From positions 62,001-126,000 of the forward strand of contig PNOM01000001.1 of the NCBI GenBank assembly GCA_013824835.1: a stretch of 64,000 bases of DNA. The letters run 5' to 3'. Numbering within the stretch: the first letter of the stretch is position 1; each line of letters begins with the position of its first letter. This DNA comes from Syntrophus sp. (in: bacteria) (GTDB lineage: Bacteria; Desulfobacterota; Syntrophorhabdia; Syntrophorhabdales; Syntrophorhabdaceae). This document shows, in pieces, positions 20,420-29,148 of this stretch. Position numbers and translations under genes: made by a program. The notes under the pieces are model-generated. The model worked only from the letters and a program-made list of their open reading frames with translations. It did no database searches and had not been told where the DNA came from.

Positions 20420-21408
20420 TTGCCAATAATCCGCTTTAATATATTGAACTTAGCGAAAATATTTCTCCACAAAAGACGTCTTATCCGATAATAAATGCCC
20501 AATCGTGAATATGCTAAAATCTTTTCTACGTAATTCTGTGCGTATGTTCCGGCTTCATGCCAGTGTTTTGCTATCATAAGTTCAACATAAATATTTTTGT
20601 GCGCCCGGGACATTCTTGATTCAATTTGTGATGAATATTTACGATAAAAATCAGGATATGCTTCCAATGTCTTCTGATTGGCACACAAAATTGCTTTGCA
20701 AATTGCAATTTTGTTTCTTGATTTAGAACCGGTATGGTCCATTACCCAACAACCTGGTTCGTGACTGTATTTACCTTTATGTTCAATGGCGACACGTTGG
20801 AGGAACTCTGAATCTTCATTATGCAACAGCGTTTCGTCGAAGCGTTTGTTTTTAAGTATCTTTGCCCTGTATAGGATTGCCCCCGATTTTGCATCATTTG
20901 TTAAAAAAAGTTCTATAGCAAACGCCTCAGGGTGTTCTGCTGCTGCAACATGATGAAGCTGTGTCTTCTTTAATTCTTCTATATAAAGAATGGCATTTGC
21001 ATAACAGTAATCAGCTTCCTGATGTTTTTCCAGTAGACCGGTTTCTATTTTTAATTTGTCAGGCAAATAACAGTCATCCGAATCAAGAAAACATATATAT
21101 TGAGTGGCATTATCTGTTTTGTTCAAACCGTAATTTCTGGCACTGGCGCATCCGCCGTTAGTTTTGTGATAATAAATGATTTTTTCAGGATGTGTGCTTA
21201 CATAGGTCTCGCATATTTCTCGTGTATTATCCGATGAACCATCGTCAACAATAATAATGACAAGGTTCCCGTATGATTGGTTTAACACACTATCAATAGC
21301 CCTGCCGATCAGCTTTGCTCTATTGTAGGTCGGTATAATAACTGACACTAACGGTTCGGTCAAGATTTCTCCTCTTGAGTGCTCCTCTTGAGGTTTGTTG
21401 GCTAGCAC
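20416..21408 (-). CDS. Glycosyltransferase family 2 (GT-A)
   Basis: The N-terminal GT-A domain shows PLVSVIIPTYNRAKLIGRAI, the nucleotide-binding VDDGSSDNT and the metal-binding CFLDSDD. The GTG at 21408 overlaps the stop of a truncated methyltransferase. A TTG at 21363 preceded by an AGAGGAG site six bases away would start right before the conserved domain (TEPLVSV) and may be the true start. The region between the two contains an 11-base direct repeat, so the extra 15 residues may be deletion scar. Donor and acceptor sugars cannot be predicted. Confidence 0.88.
   Translation of the reverse strand: MLANKPQEEHSRGEILTEPLVSVIIPTYNRAKLIGRAIDSVLNQSYGNLVIIIVDDGSSDNTREICETYVSTHPEKIIYYHKTNGGCASARNYGLNKTDNATQYICFLDSDDCYLPDKLKIETGLLEKHQEADYCYANAILYIEELKKTQLHHVAAAEHPEAFAIELFLTNDAKSGAILYRAKILKNKRFDETLLHNEDSEFLQRVAIEHKGKYSHEPGCWVMDHTGSKSRNKIAICKAILCANQKTLEAYPDFYRKYSSQIESRMSRAHKNIYVELMIAKHWHEAGTYAQNYVEKILAYSRLGIYYRIRRLLWRNIFAKFNILKRIIGK
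21364..21391. repeat. Short direct repeat at the truncated methyltransferase junction
   Basis: The 11-base unit CTCCTCTTGAG occurs twice, two bases apart, immediately downstream of the truncated methyltransferase. On the minus strand it supplies tandem AGAGGAG ribosome-binding-like sequences. Short direct repeats at such a boundary are typical of deletion or slippage. Confidence 0.45.
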
Positions 21409-21647
21409 TAGAATATCTCCGCAATATCTTTACCGATTATACTCAAATGAGGATATTGCAATGCCATATTTACCGCATATGCTCCATTACCGCATCCTGT
21501 GTCCAAGACGGTTTTGAAATTATCCATGGGAAGTATCTTTGTGTACTGACAAAAATACAGGCTTCGTATATAATCCCCTATATGAACAGGCCGAAAAGGT
21601 GTTCTTTTTATTATTTTTTTGGCAATTCGGATTATGTTGTGCAACAA
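21408..21647 (-). pseudogene. Truncated class I SAM-dependent methyltransferase
   Basis: The 79-residue frame starts at TTG, overlapping the upstream methyltransferase by 16 bases. It has a plausible N-terminal region and then motif I, VLDTGCGNGAYAV, followed by the motif II region ending GKDIAEIF and a stop. Complete enzymes need at least 100 further residues for substrate binding and the rest of the Rossmann fold. Those are absent and no continuation is seen in other frames before the glycosyltransferase. It is therefore read as a remnant left by a 3-prime deletion, although a short expressed protein cannot be excluded. Confidence 0.65.
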
Positions 21648-22423
21648 TTGGGCTTCCTAATAATCACTAAAAAATGAGTCCTGAACCATGGTATAAGGGA
21701 CATAAAGGACGCAGCAAGAAAAGATTTTTTAGCAATTTGTGCAAGATTAAGTTCAAGGGAAGTTGATTTATAATAGATTTCTCCTTCAGGGAAGAGAATT
21801 CTGATTTCACGAAGAGAAAGCGGTCTCGTCGGGGTAACATCTTTTGGACGAACATGCACGGATTTTCCGATCCACTTTCGGGGGATTAAGGATTTAAAGA
21901 GCTTGAAACACGACAGCAATATAAGTGAAGGAGGACGCATATCATAAGAAAGAAGTGTGCCATCCGGTTCCAAAACCCTCCACATCTCCTCTGCAATGCT
22001 GTTCCTCATGGATTGATCGAGCACAGAACTTAAACACATGAACTGCATGACGAGACTGAAAGAATTGTCAGAATAGGGGAGTTGAGATGCATTCCCTTGA
22101 ACAAAAGATATATTTGGATAATGTTTTTTTCCGTCTTGTATCCGATGTTCCATTAAATCTATACCGAATGTTTTTCCCGCACCGAATTCCAGGAACCTTT
22201 GGAGTATATGTCCTGTTCCACACCCGACTTCCAATACCTTTAAATTTGCAATAACAATACCTGCCTTGTTTATCATTCTGAGGATTGTATGTTCCCGCTC
22301 CTGCATGTGGTAAAGAAACACCGGGTTTTCATATGTGTATATTTTATTGGTTTCAGATATATCTCTTCGCAAATATTCTTTTCTTATACGCGATGTTTCA
22401 AGAGATGAAGAATTGTCTATCAT
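21632..22423 (-). CDS. Class I SAM-dependent methyltransferase
   Basis: This 263-residue methyltransferase has motif I VLEVGCGTGHILQRFLEFG, the acidic motif II GIDLMEHRI, and the motif III/IV region NASQLPYSDNSFSLVMQ typical of Methyltransf_11. The N-terminal helix contains a YLRRDISETNKIYTYENP segment. Its place among glycosyltransferases suggests O-methylation of a sugar in the surface polysaccharide, which is inference. A 100-base gap separates it from the upstream GT4 gene. Confidence 0.85.
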   Translation of the reverse strand: MIDNSSSLETSRIRKEYLRRDISETNKIYTYENPVFLYHMQEREHTILRMINKAGIVIANLKVLEVGCGTGHILQRFLEFGAGKTFGIDLMEHRIQDGKKHYPNISFVQGNASQLPYSDNSFSLVMQFMCLSSVLDQSMRNSIAEEMWRVLEPDGTLLSYDMRPPSLILLSCFKLFKSLIPRKWIGKSVHVRPKDVTPTRPLSLREIRILFPEGEIYYKSTSLELNLAQIAKKSFLAASFMSLIPWFRTHFLVIIRKPNCCTT

Positions 22424-22530
22424 CCTAACCTTCCCGTTTAACGTTGAGACATCTGTTGCGTTTTTTTAAAATGGCTCCAGTCTGTGTGGTGTTAGTTTTC
22501 AATGTTTCAATTGCCCACATAACAAGTATT

Positions 22531-23706
22531 TTATAGGGTTCTGTCATCTGTTGCTACAGAATATTGACATAGCCTAAGGTACTTGTTTTCCAGTGCCATG
22601 ACTTCTGTTTTTAAATTGTGATACAGTTCAACATGTTCTCTTCCAGTTTTTCCCATTTGCTCCCACATTTCCCGATGATTAAGAAGGAAGGCGATATTTT
22701 CCGCCAACCCATCATGATCTCCTTCATTAGAGAGAAGGGCGCTCTTTCCCGGCACGACTACGTTTGGAATATCTCCATGAACAGTAGATACAACGGGCAT
22801 ACCCATTGCTTGCGCCTCAAGAATGACTGTCGGCGCGCCGCCCTCTGATTCCCCGTCTGAAGCAGTGATGCTTGGATGAATGAATATGTCACCCTTTTGC
22901 ATCTCTTCGATATATTTTGTATAAGGCATAAAACCTGTCATTCTGACATATCCCCTCATGTCGTTTGTATCTATAAAATTTTCGATCTCTGACTTCAACG
23001 GTCCGTCTCCTATGATGGTAAATTCAAAATTGTTATATGTTTTATTTAATATTTTCAGGGCATTTAAGGCGTGTGTGATCCCTTTTTTTTCGACGAACCT
23101 GCCGCAGAAAACAAACATTATCTTCTCGTCTGTGCGCTTTGGCCTGCGTGGAATGAACCTGATATTATCGACAGGGATGGCAATCCTCTGTATCTCGATT
23201 TTTTCTTCTTTGCAGCCCAGATTTATAAGAACGGATTTCATATGAGGACCTTCAACAAGAAAGAGGTCGCCTTCTTCAAAAAGAGATGCATAACCTCTTC
23301 GCCATTGTTTGATAATGGATGATTTTGACAGGTCGTATCCATAAAAACTCGTAATTACCGGTATGCCCAGCTTTTTCTTTATCTGAAGTGCGTAGACGCC
23401 ATGTGGGCCGAAATGGGCATGTATTATCTTTGCATTGCGCAATTCGACGATATTCTTCAAATAATAATCAATCCCGCAGATTCTTTTATGGATATTGTTG
23501 AACAACCACTCCGGGGAGTAACGTCTCCGGGTGAGGGAATGCATATCGTCTTCAGGAAAAGGAAAAACATCTATATTCTCCTGTATCCATGAAAGGCAAA
23601 TTGGGTGAAAGGTACGCAGGCTGGAGATAAAATTGTATATGAACGTCTCGGAGGTGGCAAACCAGGTATGATTGATGTGGGCAACGATATGTTTGTCATC
23701 ATTCAT
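22531..23706 (-). CDS. Glycosyltransferase family 4 (GT-B), WcaL/colanic-acid type
   Basis: The 391-residue protein begins with HIVAHINHTWFATSETFIYN and continues with IIHAHFGPHGVYALQ, a pattern common in colanic-acid-type GT4 enzymes. The donor domain has MFVFCGRFVEKKGITHALNAL, and SEGGAPTVILEAQAMGMPVV supplies the EX7E-like motif. It would add a sugar at the inner membrane. It lies seven bases downstream of a radical SAM gene, within the minus-strand polysaccharide transcript. Confidence 0.9.
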   Translation of the reverse strand: MNDDKHIVAHINHTWFATSETFIYNFISSLRTFHPICLSWIQENIDVFPFPEDDMHSLTRRRYSPEWLFNNIHKRICGIDYYLKNIVELRNAKIIHAHFGPHGVYALQIKKKLGIPVITSFYGYDLSKSSIIKQWRRGYASLFEEGDLFLVEGPHMKSVLINLGCKEEKIEIQRIAIPVDNIRFIPRRPKRTDEKIMFVFCGRFVEKKGITHALNALKILNKTYNNFEFTIIGDGPLKSEIENFIDTNDMRGYVRMTGFMPYTKYIEEMQKGDIFIHPSITASDGESEGGAPTVILEAQAMGMPVVSTVHGDIPNVVVPGKSALLSNEGDHDGLAENIAFLLNHREMWEQMGKTGREHVELYHNLKTEVMALENKYLRLCQYSVATDDRTL

Positions 23707-23713
23707 TGTGCTT

Positions 23714-25207
23714 TCAATCCCCGGTTTTAGTTTTATTATATGTGCCTTTGAGTGCGGAACTACAGCGTTTCAAAAGCTGGCTTTTATTGTAAAGGGTATA
23801 CAGAAATTTATTTAACAATAGTGTTCTCATAAAAAGAAAAAGAATCGCCTTTATATACCCGGAATTTTTTATGTCACGCTTAAAATATTTTTTCAATGAG
23901 TGTTTCCTCAAATTTATGTTGTAGATTTTTTCCAATCTGTTTCTAACCTTTTCGGTCATTTCGAGGGCTGCCATCTTTTCCTCAATTGTCATGCCGGGCC
24001 CGTCAAAATAAGGTATTCGTTCAAATTCAGCGAATTCGTTGAGGTAGTAATCAGGCTCCATTAGAAGAGTGCCATTTTCCTGAACCCATTCCATTAATCC
24101 CGTATCGGGCAGGGGCATGAGACTCCCAAAATTACAGCCCCCTGTCGAATACTTTTCTGCAAATTCGATGGATTTCTTAACGTCCTCAAACGTTTCGTAG
24201 GGACTACCCACGACAAAATACAATCGGACAAAAAACCCCAATCTATTTGCCAATTCAACGCTTTGTTCGATGGTGCCGATCGTCTCTTTTTTGTTGAGTG
24301 CTTTTAAGACGTTATCAGACGCTGATTCAACGCCAAAACATAGGTGGGTAAAACCTGATTCTTTCATCTCTTTCAGCAGGTCTTCACTAATCTGGTCGGC
24401 CCTTACGCCGGATGCGGATAAATCCAAATCCATCATATTGCTCTGTTTTATAAGGTTACAAAGGGTGTACACCCTCTTTCTGTCCATTGTGAAATTGTCA
24501 TCAACAAAGTTAAAATCCCTGTAACCATTGTTGTACCAGAATATTATTTCATCGAATATATTTTGCGCGCTTCTGACCCTGTATTTTTTCCCCAACATAC
24601 TCTTTGACTGGCAGAATGCACAGTTGTACGGGCACCCTCTTGATGAGCATATGTACCTTACATCCTGGTAACGTGATAAATCTATGTTCTGATATTTTGG
24701 AAAGGGCAGGGTATCAAGCTCTTTGATGAGTATTCTTGCCCCATTAGAGATAATAACCCCATTTTCTCTATATATAAGTCCTTTTATTTTTTCCAGATAT
24801 TCCCCCTGGCAAAGTTCGAGCATTGTATATTCGCCCTCAAGGAAAATACCGAAATCTATATTTTTACATTGTTCCAGCGCTTTTGCTCTTAAAGCGGTAA
24901 CATGGGGGCCGCCAACAACGATTGGAACATCTATCTGTGATTTTATATCTTTCAGTAAGGCATAGTGGTGTTTGTAGCGAAATGTCATTAATGAGATTGC
25001 GACAAGATCAGGCTTGAATTCTTCAATCCTTTCCTGCAGGTGTTTGGAGGGTAGTTGTAATCCCATATCGACGAGCGTGGTTTCGATATTGTTCTTTTTT
25101 AGCAGTTCCGCAATATAACCGATTCCAATGGGAGGATGGGGATTTTTTCCTCCATAATGGTTATTCGGATAGTCGGGATATATGAATAAAATTCTTTTAA
25201 ATCTCAT
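23714..25207 (-). CDS. B12-binding-domain radical SAM protein
   Basis: This 497-residue protein has an N-terminal cobalamin-binding-like domain (PPIGIGYIAELLKKNNI, then LVAISLMTFR and VVGGPHVTAL). The radical SAM core has the cluster motif CSSRGCPYNCAFC near residue 180-192, and the C-terminal helical part is basic. Family members methylate unactivated carbons or rearrange substrates using cobalamin and SAM. In this cluster a sugar or lipid-linked glycan is the likely substrate, which is inference. It overlaps the upstream capsule-like gene by 11 bases. Two further B12-type radical SAM genes lie within 6 kb. Confidence 0.88.
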   Translation of the reverse strand: MRFKRILFIYPDYPNNHYGGKNPHPPIGIGYIAELLKKNNIETTLVDMGLQLPSKHLQERIEEFKPDLVAISLMTFRYKHHYALLKDIKSQIDVPIVVGGPHVTALRAKALEQCKNIDFGIFLEGEYTMLELCQGEYLEKIKGLIYRENGVIISNGARILIKELDTLPFPKYQNIDLSRYQDVRYICSSRGCPYNCAFCQSKSMLGKKYRVRSAQNIFDEIIFWYNNGYRDFNFVDDNFTMDRKRVYTLCNLIKQSNMMDLDLSASGVRADQISEDLLKEMKESGFTHLCFGVESASDNVLKALNKKETIGTIEQSVELANRLGFFVRLYFVVGSPYETFEDVKKSIEFAEKYSTGGCNFGSLMPLPDTGLMEWVQENGTLLMEPDYYLNEFAEFERIPYFDGPGMTIEEKMAALEMTEKVRNRLEKIYNINLRKHSLKKYFKRDIKNSGYIKAILFLFMRTLLLNKFLYTLYNKSQLLKRCSSALKGTYNKTKTGD

Positions 25208-26504
25208 GAGCTAACGTATCTTTGATTCTTCTGATGGCAGGTTTTATATTTTTTTCGTCGGGATTGTTCAGATTCCCATCAACCTGATAGTTGAATTTGA
25301 GGTGATAGAGGAAATTGTCTATCAGTTTCCTGTTAGTGAGAGTGTTAATTGCATTATTTATGACATGACCCAGTTTTGTTGTATCTTCGCAATGGTTGAC
25401 AATGCCGTCTATATTGAAGAATGCCTGACCAAGCGTAATAACAGGTTTGTAATACAGCAAGCCTTCTATCCCGATTGTTGAGTTGATAGTTATGATAGCT
25501 GTGCATTTCTCTATGAGCTTTCTTGTATTTGCCTTTGTAATATAATAATTTTTTACATTTTTATGCCTTTTTCTCGCCTGCCATAAAATATCCATATGGG
25601 GGTCTTTGGGGTGTTCCTTTATGACGACAAAAAAGTTTTTATTGAATTGCTTGTTGTATTTTTCAATAGAGGAGAGGCATATATTAATAAAATCTTCCAT
25701 GTTTTTTATCGATGAATGACAAACTATCTGGCTGTCGGAACGTACCTGTAGGGGTAGGAGGATGAAATCATTTTTTACAGCAAGGAAGGCTATCAAGTCT
25801 AGGGAAAGAGGAAATATCCTCAGTATCTTCCTCGGATGCTTAATAAAATTAAATAATTTACCAATGATATTCGATAATCTTATTCCTGAAAATAGGTTCA
25901 CCAGATATCCTGAACCCTTGGATATCTCCCTCTGAATAAATTTGTCATACTTTTCTCTATTGATGGAAATATTTTCATAAAAGCTCTTTTCTCTGTGGCA
26001 GGAGTTGTTTTTGTTTACCCCTTTCTCGTCAATAACAATGGTATCGGGTCTAAAAAAACCATCCTCGAAAATAAGGGTTTTTATATTTTTCTTTCTTCCA
26101 ACTGCAAGAGGGATTGAGGCATAGCCCCAAGAGTCATTCTGCACAATAATAAGGTCAATTTTATGTTCATTTGTAATATTTGCAACATTATTAGCATAGA
26201 CACGGCCTTTTATTAATATTAAATCCTCATGATTACCATTATTATACTTTTTGTCATATTCAAGATCGCAGGAGAGCGCTTTTTTTATCTCTTCATCATT
26301 CAGGATTTCATCGGTTGTTGTGGAAATAAGACCCTGAAGTAATTGTTCACGGGATATATATGGCTTACCTTTTTTAAGTAGAATGATTTCGTCTTCTTTC
26401 CATACGGCAATATAATAGACACGAAAATCTTTTTCCAACTGACTGCCCAAAAAAGAAAAGTAATTTGACCTGTCGGTAACAATTAAAATGCCTTTGTGTT
26501 TCAT
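25197..26504 (-). CDS. Capsular polysaccharide synthesis-like protein (KpsS/KpsC-type fold)
   Basis: The 435-residue protein has no transmembrane segment. The C-terminal half shows VVIKEHPKDPHMD, then ITINSTIGIEGLLYYKPVITLGQAFFN, the arrangement found in Capsule_synth proteins such as KpsS and KpsC, which build Kdo-type linkers or transfer glycans. The N-terminal half is family-poor. It overlaps genes on both sides and so is translationally coupled in the operon. The call is moderately firm for fold and weak for exact reaction. Confidence 0.7.
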   Translation of the reverse strand: MKHKGILIVTDRSNYFSFLGSQLEKDFRVYYIAVWKEDEIILLKKGKPYISREQLLQGLISTTTDEILNDEEIKKALSCDLEYDKKYNNGNHEDLILIKGRVYANNVANITNEHKIDLIIVQNDSWGYASIPLAVGRKKNIKTLIFEDGFFRPDTIVIDEKGVNKNNSCHREKSFYENISINREKYDKFIQREISKGSGYLVNLFSGIRLSNIIGKLFNFIKHPRKILRIFPLSLDLIAFLAVKNDFILLPLQVRSDSQIVCHSSIKNMEDFINICLSSIEKYNKQFNKNFFVVIKEHPKDPHMDILWQARKRHKNVKNYYITKANTRKLIEKCTAIITINSTIGIEGLLYYKPVITLGQAFFNIDGIVNHCEDTTKLGHVINNAINTLTNRKLIDNFLYHLKFNYQVDGNLNNPDEKNIKPAIRRIKDTLAHEI

Positions 26505-29125
26505 TACACCTTCTTTGCCACAGCAATATTGAACAGGCTATTCCAGCCTGTTGAAACATTTTCTTTTTCCCTGTCATGCTGGGTGTATTTGCCAATAACT
26601 TCAAAGCCTGTTGATGATAGCAAAGTGCCGAATTCCGCAGGTGTATAATGCCTTAGATGGGTGGGGAATTCCTTTTCGTTGTATGGTTGTATATCCTGAT
26701 TTGGGGTGGAGACAACCAAAATACCTCCTGTTTTCAGTTTTGTGTGGAATAGCCTTAAAAGCCTTGCGCCATCCACATGTTCAATTGTTTCAAAAGATAC
26801 TATTACATCGAAATATTCTGTGGGCAGCTCCCTGGCAAAAATATCCCCTGTGCTGTATTGTATTCTGCTGTCATAATAATGTTTTTCGGCATATTCTATT
26901 GCTTCTTCTGCCCTGTCGATGGCAGTTATGGCAGACGCATTAGTCAGCCGGGAGATCATAAAAGAACCGTATCCTACGCCGCATGCGCAGTCCAGAACTC
27001 TATCATCTTTTTTTATGAAGTGGCAGGCAAATCTGTACCTCCCGGTATGATCTTTTCTTATGCCGTCAGTGTTAGGAGACACCTGTCTGTCGCCCTTGCT
27101 GCTGTAATCTTTCCCAAATGATTTAGACATATTATGAGAAAAATCTATGATGTATCTCAATAAATATGTGATTTTTAGTTTTCGTGATACCTTTTTTAAT
27201 AAACCGCTCCAGTTGTAATATGTCCATGACAATCTCTGCGAATCAGGATCAGGAAAAAGCCCTGGCAGCGTATCCTTTTTTTCTGCAATAATCCTGAGAT
27301 TTAAATATCCGGAGACAGAGTCATCAGCAACTCTCCGTATATTTAAATAGCCTGTCTCTATCAATAATGAAGACAAAGAATCGAATGTGTAGCCCCATTG
27401 ATGAATATCCCTGTCGTTTTGCTGCCAACCGTAAATTCCCGCCATCGCATGATCCCTGTTAGTGACTACGTAATCTATGTACGGGCTGTCTCCATCCATT
27501 TTTAACTGCTCTATATGTTTCTCTATGTCAGGGACATTCACGTCGATGTGACCACCAGCCTTAAGGAGTGATAACCAGTGTCTCAAGGAACGTGATGCAT
27601 CCCGGTAGGTGAGGTGTTCAAGGATATGGCGTGCATAGATTTCATCGATGCTTTCCGAAGAAAAGGGAATCTCCCATGCCTTGCATACGTATTCAACATG
27701 CGGGGCAGAATGTATGTCGCAGTGGATGTATCCCTGTCGGGGTGAACTTCCGGAACCTACCTCGACAAGAGTTTTTTCTCCTCTGTAAATTCCTGTGAGA
27801 CGGCCTGATAGTTCCCGAAGAGATTTGTTTTTTTTAAAAATACCCTCTTTTTTATCGGGCAAGAATTCATTCTTTATACCTTCTACGATTTCTTTAAACC
27901 TTAACAGAGGCAATATTTCAGCGTTTAAATAATTTACATTTTCCCAGGAAAACTCTTTTTTCTGAAAATCAAGTCCCAGTCTTGACCAATCCATGTTTTC
28001 AAAGACGAGGTGTTTCTCATTTGCCCATGACCAAAGTTCTGTTCCAGGGACAGCCTGAAGGAGGTAAAATCCCATTATAGCGGCTTTGGTTTTGTTTTTT
28101 CTAAGAAAATTAATGGTATCATTCAAGTCGTCTTCGGTCTCTCCGGGTGTGCCGAAAGCAAAGGAACATCCAACCGGAAGGCCGTATGTATTACATAAAT
28201 CAATTAAACGTTGGTTTTGTTCAATGGTGACCGATCCCTTTTTCAGGTATTTTAAAAGTTTGCTGGAGCCGGTTTCGGCGCCAAACCTTATGGAATTGAA
28301 ATTCATCTTTTTAAGGACTTTTATTATCTCTTCATCTACAAGATTTGCCCTGACAAACCCATGAAACGAAACGCGTTTATTCAACCCTTCGTTGAGCACG
28401 CCTTCAGCAATAGAAAAAAACCTTTCCCTGTGCGCAATAAAAACATCATCCAGGATATTTATTGATCGGACTTTATGCCGGTTGACAAGCTGCCTGATTT
28501 CATCCAGCACATAATCTGCCGAATGATAACGAATATTTCCCCAGAACCGACAGCTTGCACAAAAAGTACATTTGTAAAGACACCCCCTGGATGTAAAAAG
28601 ATATGCATCTTCCACAAAATTGCCTGACCGGAGAGGGTGGGGAAGCGTATCTATGTCTTCTATTAAAGGTCGTGGAAGGTTACAAAGAACAGAGCCATTC
28701 GAATGATAACAGATGCCGTTGATGTTTTTTAAGGCGTTATCGCTATTAAGCTTATTATCTTTTAAGTGGTTTATTAATTCAAGAAGGGTATCTTCTCCTT
28801 CTCCGATGACTCCTACATTAATGGTTTCCGGTAACAAATTGGGCAGTGATGAGATGTGGTAGCCCCCTATAACCGTGAAGCAATTAATAGCCTGTCTGCA
28901 TGCCTTGGCAATCTGCACGGCGTCATTGAATACCTGCGAAACAGAGCTTATTGCCAGTACATCTGGTTTAAACGAGATTATTTCCTCCAGTCTTCTCGCA
29001 AAAAGTATGTTTTCTATGGGTATATTAAGTTGCGAAACTATTGTTGCCGCAAGATATCCTATACCTAAAGGATATTGTTCCATCTCTTCAGATGGATAAT
29101 GGGCAACATAAAAGGCTATTTTCAA
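26504..29125 (-). CDS. B12-type radical SAM protein fused to two methyltransferase domains
   Basis: The 873-residue protein has three parts. Residues 1-440 are a B12-type radical SAM module: KIAFYVAHYP, a VIGGYHISSLPNLLPE stretch, and the cluster motif CLYKCTFC near residue 180. Residues about 445-600 form a Methyltransf_11-like domain with VEVGSGSSPRQGYIHCDI and IYARHILEHLTYRDA. Residues about 690-873 form a second class I methyltransferase with VLDCACGVGYGSFMISRL and FDVIVSFETIEHV. The start is TTG. No stop or frameshift separates the parts. The protein probably modifies a glycan or lipid carrier at several positions. Confidence 0.82.
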   Translation of the reverse strand: MKIAFYVAHYPSEEMEQYPLGIGYLAATIVSQLNIPIENILFARRLEEIISFKPDVLAISSVSQVFNDAVQIAKACRQAINCFTVIGGYHISSLPNLLPETINVGVIGEGEDTLLELINHLKDNKLNSDNALKNINGICYHSNGSVLCNLPRPLIEDIDTLPHPLRSGNFVEDAYLFTSRGCLYKCTFCASCRFWGNIRYHSADYVLDEIRQLVNRHKVRSINILDDVFIAHRERFFSIAEGVLNEGLNKRVSFHGFVRANLVDEEIIKVLKKMNFNSIRFGAETGSSKLLKYLKKGSVTIEQNQRLIDLCNTYGLPVGCSFAFGTPGETEDDLNDTINFLRKNKTKAAIMGFYLLQAVPGTELWSWANEKHLVFENMDWSRLGLDFQKKEFSWENVNYLNAEILPLLRFKEIVEGIKNEFLPDKKEGIFKKNKSLRELSGRLTGIYRGEKTLVEVGSGSSPRQGYIHCDIHSAPHVEYVCKAWEIPFSSESIDEIYARHILEHLTYRDASRSLRHWLSLLKAGGHIDVNVPDIEKHIEQLKMDGDSPYIDYVVTNRDHAMAGIYGWQQNDRDIHQWGYTFDSLSSLLIETGYLNIRRVADDSVSGYLNLRIIAEKKDTLPGLFPDPDSQRLSWTYYNWSGLLKKVSRKLKITYLLRYIIDFSHNMSKSFGKDYSSKGDRQVSPNTDGIRKDHTGRYRFACHFIKKDDRVLDCACGVGYGSFMISRLTNASAITAIDRAEEAIEYAEKHYYDSRIQYSTGDIFARELPTEYFDVIVSFETIEHVDGARLLRLFHTKLKTGGILVVSTPNQDIQPYNEKEFPTHLRHYTPAEFGTLLSSTGFEVIGKYTQHDREKENVSTGWNSLFNIAVAKKV

Positions 29126-29148
29126 GAAAATCTTACCCCCCGTCTATT

